NCBI GenBank assembly: GCA_021927905.1
Contig: BLLK01000013.1
Location: 124,001-188,000, forward strand
Length of the DNA stretch: 64,000 nt
Reading direction: 5' to 3'
Source: Chaetoceros tenuissimus
Taxonomy: Eukaryota > Bacillariophyta > Thalassiosirophyceae > Chaetocerotales > Chaetocerotaceae
A program made the translations under genes and the position numbers. The notes under the pieces are model-generated. The model was not told the DNA's origin. It made no database searches and saw only the letters and a program-made list of their open reading frames with translations. Positions 21,501 to 30,536 of this stretch are shown here, in pieces. Each line of letters opens with the position of its first letter. Within the stretch, counting starts at the first letter, position 1.

Positions 21501-22442
21501 AGCGTTCCTCGTGAAGCAATCTTCGAGAACCTTTTCAATTCCATTTGTAATACCTGCGCTACTAGTTCTTCCCAAGCCTCTTCTACTTGTCTTACTAGAT
21601 CCTTTCTTTAGCTTTCTCCTATGAGCATGTTTGTCACTCCCGCTAAACTTTTCACTTTCACTCTTGTCTAACTTTTTACTCTCACTCTTCTTGCTATCGC
21701 TCTTGTCTGATTTTTTGCTCTCACTCTTCTTGCTATCGCTCTTGTCTGACTTTTCGCTCTTTGGCGCTTTTGCGAATTTCAAAGCAGACTTAGGTACCAG
21801 CAGTTTCTGATCCACCGCTCCAACGCGACATTTATCTGGAGTAATGAGGAAGGTATCACCACTCTCTAATTTTTTCTTCTGTAGAACCTCAACCATCCAT
21901 TCATGATCAGCACCATCAATGTCGAAAATCATACCACTCGGAGTCACGCAACTAAGCCAAACATCTTGCGTCTCAGAATCCTCACTTTCCAAAGCAGGTC
22001 TTGGGATATCTTCTGGTAACAAATTTGTTGAATTTGTCACTTCAGTTAGAAGCATCGTTTCGCCGATAACTGCTAGGCATGGCTCATTGAGAACGAACCA
22101 GCCATTTTCAGACTCTTGGTCCTTAGTACTCTTTAGACGTCTCGGAACCGTAACACCCGTTTCGACTTCCTCTGCTCTATCCGTATATGGCGCTTTAGTA
22201 ATAACTGACATAGACGAGTCTTCATTATCACCCTTTTGATCGAATATACTTTTTGAAAAAAGCGAATCCGGATGCTAAAAGAAGGTTCCATTAGAAAAAT
22301 TCTTTCCTCGAAATGTTGCAAATTCATTGTTGCAGTCATGGAAATGTATATTTGTTGGACTTACCTTCCCACGAAGAAAAGATTTACAGATACACAAAAC
22401 CATAGAAATACCCAATAGAGAAGCTAAAACGACTCTCTTCAT
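18559..22442 (-). CDS. Gametolysin-like (M11) metalloprotease with five Cys-rich modules
   Basis: Proposed exons: 22365-22442, 21596-22274, 21187-21530, 20986-21106 and 18559-20905. The first exon encodes a signal peptide or anchor (MKRVVLASLLG). The second is a propeptide with a Lys/Ser region (SDKSDSKKSESKK). The third carries the start of the protease (RSVLVVRVVLADS). At the exon 4/5 junction the protein reads CTYVSAQMHEIGHNLGWGHSG, i.e. HExxHxxGxxH zinc ligands, then a Met-turn region (SGIMGFSYARRDGPKIC), as in gametolysin, which digests cell walls in Chlamydomonas. The C-terminal half has five ~50-residue Cys modules (GWFDVDGGAYTC..WY...CCCSCGGG) with Ser/Pro linkers. An exact 20-base tandem duplication (21022-21061) in exon 4 shifts the frame, so as assembled the protein is interrupted just before the active site. 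The 65-base intron 21531-21595 is weakly supported. Confidence 0.8.
18571..19533 (-). repeat. Near-identical tandem coding repeats (~261-267 bases)
   Basis: Four copies of a Cys-module coding unit lie at roughly 18571-18740, 18830-19000, 19100-19265 and 19365-19530, spaced about 261-267 bases apart including the Ser/Pro linker. Long stretches match exactly between copies, implying recent duplication or gene conversion. A fifth, older module (about 19770-19930) is clearly diverged. Confidence 0.85.
21022..21061. repeat. Exact 20-base tandem duplication in a coding exon
   Basis: The unit aggtgacctcccatgattcc occurs twice in a row. Twenty is not a multiple of three, so the second copy shifts the frame of protease exon 4. 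With one copy the exon would be 101 bases, matching the phases of the flanking introns and giving GIMGGHLTVFLDRW. Confidence 0.9.
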
Positions 22443-23105
22443 TGCTAAGTAAAGTTTAATTCTGTGTTCGTTGGTTACTTGTATAAATTAAGATGCTTAC
22501 TTAAACTGGAAAAGTGGCTGAATTGAAATGAAAACTTTCAAGTATATATCTATAGATCTTTGAGTTCCCGAAACAAGAAGCAAGCTATGCAAAAGTTTCC
22601 ATATTCTTCATAAATTTCTCAAAAGAGGAGTTCATATTTTCATTTCCTCGGTGTTCTCAGGAGCAGAAGTGAAAAATCTTATTTACATTGAAGTAAACAT
22701 CATTTTTTCAAATGTAGTGCTAAGCATAGGTGAAATTAATGTTAACAATGATGGCCACTATCTAGATTTAGATATAATGATGTCGTTCAGATATTCCCAC
22801 GATCTTTTTCAGAATGCAATCCGCTGAAGAGAAGCCTCCAACATTATTGCATGAAGGTACTTATAGGTACAATGACGATTGATTTTCATCTTACGATTCT
22901 TTTAGCTCATTTTTGAGAACCCTCCATGTAGATGAAAATATTACCCTTTCAAAGAAAGGGGATTTGGAAGAAGGTTGGAGGTTTCAAAGTTTCAAAACAA
23001 AATTGAAAATTAGCTTATGAGCATAGCTTCTATGTTATCATCAACGACTTTCACAAAAAGAGCAACTCCTGGCACAAACACTGAATCATCGAAAGTAAGA
23101 AGATA
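22443..23105. other. Divergent intergenic region
   Basis: About 660 AT-rich bases separating the protease gene (minus) from the methyltransferase gene (plus). Promoters for both must lie here. I see no gene, RNA or repeat. Confidence 0.4.
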
Positions 23106-23927
23106 ATGTCTGGACAAGAGGAGCTGGAGGAGAATGAGCAGCAGCTACTGGCTGAATTGCGAGAAATTTCTAATAGATCAAAGGCGTCTAGTCGATTTTT
23201 TGAACAGTCTACCCATTCTTCCTTTTCAAAACAAGAAGCAGACGACTCACAGGCAGAAGGAGGAAGCAATTTCCTACAGTCGAATCCAGAAAAGGGACAG
23301 TTCAATCAGTATTGGTATTCGAATCATACAATAAAAATTCTTCTAGAAGCGATTCAAGAGATTCTTCCTGAAAGAGCAGGAAAGAAAGGCCGAGTTGCGT
23401 TTCTATCCACACCTTCTTTGTACTTTGCAATGTCAGAATCTGATCGAAGTAGCAGCTATGTCTTTGAAGTAAGTTTCAAACAAGGAAGGCGATTGCATGC
23501 ATAGATTTGTGTCAGTATTCTTTTGCCAACCATCATTTGATTTTCACAGTACGACGATGTTTGGCAAAAAGATCCTAGGTTTGTGTTTTACGATTTCAAT
23601 AAACCAACAGAAATTGATGAGAATTTACGAGGTAAATTTGACATGGTCGTTATAGATCCTCCTTTCTTGGCACAGGAAGTATGGGAGAATTATGCAGCAT
23701 CAGCTCGATTTCTACTCGAACATGATCCTCTTGATAAAAATTTAGACAAGAGAGGATTGATCATTGGAACAACTATACGAGAAAATAAAGATATCATGAA
23801 GCGACTGTTTGGAGCAGAGCCTTGCAACTTTTTACCTTCTTGTCCAAATTTAGTTTATCAGTTTGCAGTTTACACAAATCATGACAATTGCGAAACTTTG
23901 AAGCAAGTAAATGAGGAGCTAGCATAA
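23106..23927 (+). CDS. EEF1AKMT1/EFM5-type protein-lysine methyltransferase
   Basis: Two exons, 23106-23468 and 23550-23927, with an 81-base GTAAGT...ACAG intron in phase 0; 246 residues. An acidic helical N-terminus is followed by FNQYWYSNHTIKILLEAI, resembling the QFWYS phrase of this family, a Rossmann-like strand (GRVAFLSTPSLYFAM), and VVIDPPFLAQEVW, the D-P-P-F motif used by N6-adenine-type methyltransferases. Yeast Efm5 and human EEF1AKMT1 (formerly N6AMT2) use this motif to trimethylate a lysine of elongation factor 1A. Length and motif order match. No leader, so cytosolic. The assignment to the family is good; the exact substrate is inferred. Confidence 0.88.
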
Positions 23928-24108
23928 GCTTGTTCCACGATTGGTTGAAAGCGACATTTCTCACTATTGGTAGTTTTTAGTTTTTAAAGATTTTCCACAA
24001 TTTTGGATAGGTTTAATGTTTTTGAAAATAGGTTTTACATTCTTAGTCTCTTGCATTTTCTTTTTATTCTAAACAAATACGTAGGTCTTGGTAGTGACAT
24101 CTACATTT

Positions 24109-25146
24109 CTAAATTGCTGGGTCTCCTCTTTTCTCCCCATTCCAATGGTAAAATCCCTGTCCAGACTTTCTGCCGAGGTTTCCTTCATCAATCATCTTCT
24201 TCAAACAATCAGGAATCACAAATGCAGGCTCATCAGGATATCTAATAGATGACATAGAGATGTTTATGTAAGACATGACGTAACTTATGGCACAATGACA
24301 GACAATAGAAAATGAAACTTACTTCTCAACCCATCCTTGTACAATGTAGTAGCATGTATCTAATCCAATATAGTCAGCTAAATGGAGCGGTCCCATTGGA
24401 TGACCTGCACCAAGCTTCAAAGAAAGATCAATGTCTCGTACAGTAGCATCACCTCTGTCCAACATCAACATGGCTTGCATCAAGCTTGGAACAAGTAAAC
24501 GATTCACAATGAACCCTGGAGTATCGCCACATGTTACAGATACTTTTCCAATATCCTCAACCCACTTATATGCCTGATCAAAAACAGCTGGATCAGTATA
24601 TTTCGTATGAATGACTTCCACAAGTTTCATAATTTGCACTGGATTGAAGAAATGTACACCGACGAATTTTTCTGGTCTTCCAGAAATCTCTGCCATATCT
24701 GTGATGCTCAAAGAAGAAGTATTTGATGCAAATATAGTCTCGGGTTTGCAAGTACTTCCCAATGTTGAATACAAACTCTTTTTCAGATCCATATTTTCAA
24801 TCACTGCCTCCACTAAAAAGTCCACATTTTGCAAATCATCTGGATTGGTTGTGTATGTAATATTTGACAATAGTTTATCAGCTGCATCTTGTTCCAGTTT
24901 TCCTTTTGCGACAAGAGTTGACACTGATGACTCAATACGTGCTCGCCCTTTATCAAGGAATTGCTGTTCCGCTTCAAAGGCAATCACTGAAGAATGAAGA
25001 TTGGATTGTGCTGCTACTTGTGCGATGCCGTGGCCCATAAGCCCTAACCCAGCGACGCCAACTGTGTCAAAGGACGAGACGCATCTCTTGGATTGGGTAA
25101 GGAGCCTTCTACCCAGAATCTTATTTGCTACCTTGAATGTATTCAT
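24109..25146 (-). CDS. 3-hydroxybutyryl-CoA dehydrogenase, mitochondrial
   Basis: Two exons, 24323-25146 and 24109-24241, with an 81-base GTAAGT...TTAG intron in phase 2; 318 residues. The start MNTFKVANKILGRRLLTQSKRC is a basic amphipathic leader typical of mitochondrial import; an in-frame Met 39 bases upstream would spoil it. GVAGLGLMGHGIAQVAA is the NAD-binding fingerprint, SNTSSL and HFFNPVQIMKLVEVI are the family signature including the catalytic His, and the short second exon supplies the C-terminal helix domain (GNLGRKSGQGFYHW). The enzyme interconverts acetoacetyl-CoA and 3-hydroxybutyryl-CoA, in short-chain fatty acid or amino-acid breakdown. Length is normal for the monofunctional form. 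It is convergent with the methyltransferase gene, with 181 bases between. Confidence 0.93.
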
Positions 25147-25634
25147 ATTCAATACTAGGTGTCTCTTTTTTATGATGATTTTCACAAATAGTGAAGGAGA
25201 AGTGGAAGTGATGGTGTGAAAAGTAAGTGATTTGGAGTGATTGGAGTTCTAGAGTTCGCATGGTGCCATCGATGCTCACAGTATCTTTTTGCCCTGTCAG
25301 GTAGGGAGACCTCTTCTTGTGGGAATGAAGGATTTTGATTTTAATTTCCTGTCTTTTTTCCTGTCTTTAATTTTTAAAACTGTTCGTGAAAGGCTTCTCC
25401 GAGTAATGTTATTGATGAGACAGTGCGTATTGTATTTTATTTTTTAATCAAGGTGTCTTTATTTACAACTCACCATGTGTATCCATTCAACTAGCTACTC
25501 CACACCAAGCGTCTCACATTATTTGAAACTCCAATGATTTGTTTGTTCGCGTTGGTTCATACGTCCAACATTTTTGTTCATAAATTATCCACAGCATAAA
25601 TATTTCTTGAAAATCCAAATTTATTTGATCCACC
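25147..25634. other. Divergent intergenic region
   Basis: About 490 bases between the dehydrogenase (minus) and a silaffin-like gene (plus). T-rich tracts near 25350-25450. No gene, RNA or repeat recognised. Confidence 0.4.
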
Positions 25635-26099
25635 ATGAAGACCTCTTTCACTCATTGCCTCGTTCTATATCATGCAGCTGTCATAGTAGCTTCCAAAACC
25701 TCTTCAAAGTCACCATCTATTGTCCCAACTTGTAGCCCAAGCACTCATCCTTCAAGAAATTATTCTCCAAAAAGTTCCAAACGTCCTAACTCTTGGAGTT
25801 ACAAAAAGGGCGGAAAAGGAAAAGGCACTGTAGGCTGTGTTGATGCATCAAGTAAGGGATCAACCTCCACAAAATCTCCAAAGTCCACAAAGTCTCCATC
25901 CAATGGTAAGGGAATGAGGAGCGGCAAGAATACAAAGTCTTTTGCATATTCCAATCAAGAAATGGAAACACAGTTCCTTGCTTCCATTGGAATTCATCAT
26001 AATGCAATATCAGTTAACGAATCTGCAGCAAATGATGCCGTTCAAGTTTCATTTGGTCTAGTATTATGCTTTGGAACACTCGTCTTCTTGAGCATTTAA
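25635..26099 (+). CDS. Third silaffin-like secreted Lys/Ser-rich protein
   Basis: 154 residues in one exon with the same plan as the genes at 6412 and 7864. A signal peptide (~1-20) is followed by Ser/Pro/Lys text (SKTSSKSPSIVP, SPKSSKRP), a KKGGKGKG block, a second run of KSPKSTKSP units, an acidic/neutral spacer, and a hydrophobic C-terminus (FGLVLCFGTLVFLSI) fit for a membrane or GPI anchor. Two Cys flank the first basic block. The lysine spacing K-x-x-K suits the alkylation pattern of silaffins, but the role is inferred from composition. It is smaller than the other two and lies 17 kb away, on the opposite strand. Confidence 0.62.
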   Translation: MKTSFTHCLVLYHAAVIVASKTSSKSPSIVPTCSPSTHPSRNYSPKSSKRPNSWSYKKGGKGKGTVGCVDASSKGSTSTKSPKSTKSPSNGKGMRSGKNTKSFAYSNQEMETQFLASIGIHHNAISVNESAANDAVQVSFGLVLCFGTLVFLSI

Positions 26100-26238
26100 G
26101 GGACTTTGGTATATAATGTCTCGTCTTCCTTTGTTTCGCCAAGAAGCTGTTTTCTACAATGCATATTACATATCATAAAATAAAAAATCCAATCCAATTT
26201 GGTTCTATAAACTTAAATTATCTGCAATAGATAGTTAC

Positions 26239-29200
26239 TCAAAGATTCACGAGTTCATCTAGACCTTTGTTATCAGTAATCTCAATGTGCCAGCCGCTGC
26301 TATCCTCTGAGGATAAAGATGCATCGTCGCCCTTCTTCTCTTCGAGTGGAATAGAGTCTTCTTCTACATCTGAAAAGTCATCCGCCTCTACAAAAGCATT
26401 GTACTTTTCACGAGTACTTCTGTCAAAGTCGGCTCCTGATTTGACGGTGCTTGTATTTCTGTCATTTTGATGATTAACTACTAATTCTATGGAAGTGAGA
26501 GTAGTATCTTGCGACGTGTCGATGTGAGAGAAATTATTGCGATGGTTATATTGATACCATAGCTTTTTCTCATATTTTGTGACAATGAAACGCTCCCTAA
26601 TATTCATCGATGCAAGAGAGGATGGCTTAGCAGATGTGTCCCTCAACAACGACTCATAGATTTCATTCACTTTGATATTTCCTCCACGACGAAGTGCATT
26701 GACCTCATTTGTCTCAAACTCATCATAATCCACACTTCTCACAAATGCAAGGTGTTTCCCTAGTTTTCGATGAATACCTGCACATTCAGTACAACAAAAA
26801 CAGCCAACTTGATGAGGTAGTGGATCACTAGCTCCGCGATGGCTCAAAGCAACTAAATTTGGTAGGAGAATTGAACACCATCTTGGAAAAGGAGCTTCAC
26901 AGTCAACACATTTTTCATTCCCTTTGAACTCTAGTAAATCCAATACCTGTTGTTTTTTATTTCTATCAGAGGATGTACTACTCTCAATCCCATCGAAATC
27001 TATTGGTAACGATACTTCTTCAAAAACCACAGTTGAAATATCATCATCGTCATCGTCTCCGGCAACCGAAAGCAAAGACTTGACCTCTCTATTTCTAAAA
27101 GGAGAAAATGGAGGTTTTAAAATCTCACTGATGCTAGTATTCCCTATAGATGACTCCTCGTCAATTGATGATCGCCTCTGAATATTTCGAAGCCCCCCTC
27201 GACAAAAGTAAAACTCTACAAATTGTGTCATCAGCATTCCTGCTAGAATAACCAGCAATGCAATAGCAGCCCATCCGAAAAACCATCCAGAACCTTGCGG
27301 GTTTCCTTCTTGTACAGCATTTCCTACAATTCTCCATACCCAAGAACTAACTACCGAAGCAACACCATCGGTATAGGAGGAATACAGACCCTTGTTTGCG
27401 CCGAATGTACACGCCACAATAGCAGGTATACAATACACCTGCACTGCAACACTTGCACCCATTAAAAAAGAAGCCGCTCCTTGTATCAGCGCAACCAAAG
27501 TCGACGAAATGAGCGCTTTCCTCACGAATGGAATCGCTAGAAAGGCGAGCAAATAGCACATCACTACAGTCAAAATATACAAATTCGAAACCATTCTCTT
27601 TCTTGCAAATGCATTATTTGACAAATTTGCGAATGCCTTTCCTCCTACGGCTAACCCGAACAGTACCCCAACAGACAAAAACATTGTTACTGCACCAGCC
27701 TCATTTTCAGAAATTGTTCCGTAGGAGGTATCACGAAAGTAAGTACCAAGGATCCGAACAGACGAATTCACCATAAGACCCCCAGAATGTGCGATAGCTA
27801 CAACCCAGAAGGTGACATTAGAAAGAACAGATCGTACAGAAGGCACAATATTTCCAGTGAATATAGCGATTGCAACTCTGCAGAAATGGAAGAGGGAATC
27901 TAAGACATCCGCAGTAGTTCTGATATTGCTACCTGGATTTCTTCTCACTGACAATGGCCTCATGTTCATATCTTTGACAGGATTTTGAGGGTCGTGAATC
28001 TTATGAGGAGAATCAGTAATGAACAAAAAGATGGTGATGCAGCCCATCAGAGAACTCATCGCTGCAAGCCTTGCTACAGCTCTCCAACTATCTTTAATAT
28101 ATCTCAATAGTATTGTTGTTGATATACTTGCGGATAAAGTCCCCATTCTTGATCCTAATGAAGCAACATAGATTCCATGTTCATATTTACTAACATCGGT
28201 ATCTTTCTTTCGTTTCCCCGTGCCATCTGCAGAAATATCGTCTCCAGATGAATCCTTGCTATTATTGACATCGTTTCCATAATGTGCAGCAAGGATGATA
28301 TTCATACACGGCCATTGTACAGACTGAAAATATTCTACTGCAGAGCAACATAAAATGACACCAGAACCACTGTATCCAAAACTAAGGAAGAACAAAGATA
28401 ATGATAGCATCAATGCATAGAGACATGAAACTCTCCTAGCACCAAAGATATCACCTAATGGACCATTCAAAAACTTCCCAAAGGCAGTTGCAAGAACAGC
28501 ATGTGTAGCAACCCTTGAAGCAAACAAGGATGCTGCTGCTTCTAATTCTCCATCTCCGTCACCGTATTCTGCTGCTAAAACGTCCATGGCTATTGTTGGG
28601 ATGAGTGTAATTGGGACAGAACTCGCTGCAGAAGTAAAGTAGTAGCTTGAAAATATAGCATAATTCAGGCGATTGAACCGAATCCCAAGTACTTCAAAGG
28701 AAAGTTTGCTTTCAGGAACTGATTTTGCACCTTCCTCATGTAGCCTATCCAGTAAGTGATGTTCTTGGAAAAATCCATGCTCGTTATTTTTCGCATCTTG
28801 TGCCATTTGTATTGTTGACTGGGATGTGTAATTGAGAGAACCTCCAAACCAAGAATTTGCGATGTTAGATGCCCCCATATGATTAGTTCCCGCATTGATT
28901 CTGTCTTTGGACAACGAGGCACTGCGGTGATTCATCGCGCTTTGGTTTGTATATGAGAAAGGATCGCCAATATCAATCCCACCATTTCTAAGACCATTAC
29001 CTTTTGTTGGTGAAACTGTCTTTCTTATAGGTGCTACATTGTCATCAAATTGCATTAAATCTTCACCATATGATTCTTCCATATCTGCCATATCTTCCAT
29101 TGGAAGTTTCCGTGTCGTAGACTGCATTTCCATACCATAATTATCTGGAGAAAAATGTTTTCCAATTCGTATCCTCTCTCTTCCAGCTTTCAAAGGTTTC

Positions 29201-30069
29201 GATACAACATCTAAAAGCGACCTATTCCGCAAACGCTTTTCTTCTGGAGAAGGATTCATGACTACTGTGGATCCAAATAGAGTAGACACTGCTCGTTTCG
29301 CATTTTGAACAGGTTGCTTCATCGGTTTGACAGGACTACCCATGCTCGAAACAGCATTTTGAAACAAACCATTTTGCTTTATTTTTGCCATGAACCTTCT
29401 TTTCTCCGTAGGTGGTGATTGCGGAATACTATTCTCACTGCCCATTGAAATTTGTCTTGATGACATGTGTGGTTTTACTTCCAAGCTGTTCATTTGAGTC
29501 AAATCTTCTATAGGTACATTTGCAAAATTATTTCCTGAATTTTCATGGGTACTGCTTGCTTCGAATTCAAGTAATTGTTCTTGTTGATGGTTGGTAGTCT
29601 CCAATTCTAAAAAGGACATTGACTTCTTGTTGATATTTACATTTGTTTCAACATCACTATCTTCATCGTCATCGTACATGGGTATCTGTCCATTTTTGTT
29701 TGTATCTCCGTTTGCATTTGATGGAGAAAGAACTTTGCTTCTAACTTGATTCCTTCTTTGTAATCTTTGTATTGAAATAGAAGACGAAGAAACGTTTGGT
29801 GGTAAATCTTCATCTATTTGCATCAGATCTGCATCATTGTTCATTCCATTACGTACATCATAGTTGTGGTGCTGAGGAGCATGAATCTGTCCATGGGATC
29901 GATGTGGATATGAATCAGGAGTTTCACTGAGAAAGTCCGGTGCAGATGAATTCATTTGAGATCTCTGGGTTGCACTTGAAGTTGTTCTACCATGTTGTCG
30001 TCTCTGATTTCCACTCGAGGATGGTTGAATATATTGAGAAGAGAGCAATGATGATCTTTCACTCGACAT
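26239..30069 (-). CDS. MFS transporter fused to a C-terminal ArfGAP domain
   Basis: A single unbroken frame of 1276 residues. Residues 1 to ~455 are Ser/Asn/Gln-rich and probably disordered. Residues ~460-956 form a multi-pass transporter of the major facilitator superfamily: a first helix after GIRFNRLNYAIF, a loop GPLGDIFGARRV matching the MFS G-x-x-x-D-x-x-G-R-R/K signature between helices 2 and 3, and about twelve hydrophobic segments; overall closest in feel to organophosphate/glycerol-3-phosphate carriers. Residues ~1043-1171 read KCVDCEAPFPRW ... CCTECAGIHRKLGKHLAFVRS, an ArfGAP zinc finger with the arginine finger in GIHR. The spacing between the Cys pairs is about a dozen residues longer than usual. 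ArfGAPs trigger GTP hydrolysis on Arf in vesicle traffic. No stop or intron separates the parts. The cargo is unknown. Confidence 0.88.
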   Translation of the reverse strand: MSSERSSLLSSQYIQPSSSGNQRRQHGRTTSSATQRSQMNSSAPDFLSETPDSYPHRSHGQIHAPQHHNYDVRNGMNNDADLMQIDEDLPPNVSSSSISIQRLQRRNQVRSKVLSPSNANGDTNKNGQIPMYDDDEDSDVETNVNINKKSMSFLELETTNHQQEQLLEFEASSTHENSGNNFANVPIEDLTQMNSLEVKPHMSSRQISMGSENSIPQSPPTEKRRFMAKIKQNGLFQNAVSSMGSPVKPMKQPVQNAKRAVSTLFGSTVVMNPSPEEKRLRNRSLLDVVSKPLKAGRERIRIGKHFSPDNYGMEMQSTTRKLPMEDMADMEESYGEDLMQFDDNVAPIRKTVSPTKGNGLRNGGIDIGDPFSYTNQSAMNHRSASLSKDRINAGTNHMGASNIANSWFGGSLNYTSQSTIQMAQDAKNNEHGFFQEHHLLDRLHEEGAKSVPESKLSFEVLGIRFNRLNYAIFSSYYFTSAASSVPITLIPTIAMDVLAAEYGDGDGELEAAASLFASRVATHAVLATAFGKFLNGPLGDIFGARRVSCLYALMLSLSLFFLSFGYSGSGVILCCSAVEYFQSVQWPCMNIILAAHYGNDVNNSKDSSGDDISADGTGKRKKDTDVSKYEHGIYVASLGSRMGTLSASISTTILLRYIKDSWRAVARLAAMSSLMGCITIFLFITDSPHKIHDPQNPVKDMNMRPLSVRRNPGSNIRTTADVLDSLFHFCRVAIAIFTGNIVPSVRSVLSNVTFWVVAIAHSGGLMVNSSVRILGTYFRDTSYGTISENEAGAVTMFLSVGVLFGLAVGGKAFANLSNNAFARKRMVSNLYILTVVMCYLLAFLAIPFVRKALISSTLVALIQGAASFLMGASVAVQVYCIPAIVACTFGANKGLYSSYTDGVASVVSSWVWRIVGNAVQEGNPQGSGWFFGWAAIALLVILAGMLMTQFVEFYFCRGGLRNIQRRSSIDEESSIGNTSISEILKPPFSPFRNREVKSLLSVAGDDDDDDISTVVFEEVSLPIDFDGIESSTSSDRNKKQQVLDLLEFKGNEKCVDCEAPFPRWCSILLPNLVALSHRGASDPLPHQVGCFCCTECAGIHRKLGKHLAFVRSVDYDEFETNEVNALRRGGNIKVNEIYESLLRDTSAKPSSLASMNIRERFIVTKYEKKLWYQYNHRNNFSHIDTSQDTTLTSIELVVNHQNDRNTSTVKSGADFDRSTREKYNAFVEADDFSDVEEDSIPLEEKKGDDASLSSEDSSGWHIEITDNKGLDELVNL

Positions 30070-30536
30070 ATTTTGGGTTATGAGTATCTATCGCTACACT
30101 GGAGCACAAAGCCTTTTCTACAGAAAATTATCTTGGATCCTCTTCTCAAAGAGACTACAAGAAAAATGGTTGAAGAAAGATATACCTGCTGTGCACTCGG
30201 TGGCAAAAGATGAAATGTAATGAATTAATACATGCTATGTTAATTCTTGTTACGTTTGGTGTGTGGTGCGCAGGTTGTCGTGGTAGAAGATTTTGGTTCT
30301 TGTCGTCGCGTTATGGGACTAATTAGATCTATTTTAAATATTGACACAAAATATTCTTTCTTCTATTTCATTCAATTTTTCCTCTTTCCGATAGACTAGA
30401 AGATAGCTAACATGAAACGTATTTGCAAATTCTCAATATAACGAAATCCAAATAAATATACGAACATGCAAAACGCCTTCGATGCGTATTGTTATTCTAG
30501 CCATGAGAAATAATACTAGGTTATCTTACACTATTT
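30070..30536. other. Intergenic region, no recognisable content
   Basis: About 470 bases between two minus-strand genes (upstream of the MFS-ArfGAP gene, downstream of nothing coding on the other side except the 3' end of the pseudouridine synthase). Probably the MFS-ArfGAP promoter plus a 3' UTR. No repeat or RNA gene seen. Confidence 0.4.

Noticed and set aside
21531-21553. A 23-base GT-AG intron in the protease gene
   Set aside because: It would restore the frame, but it is far shorter than any other intron here; the 65-base alternative with the same acceptor is more plausible.
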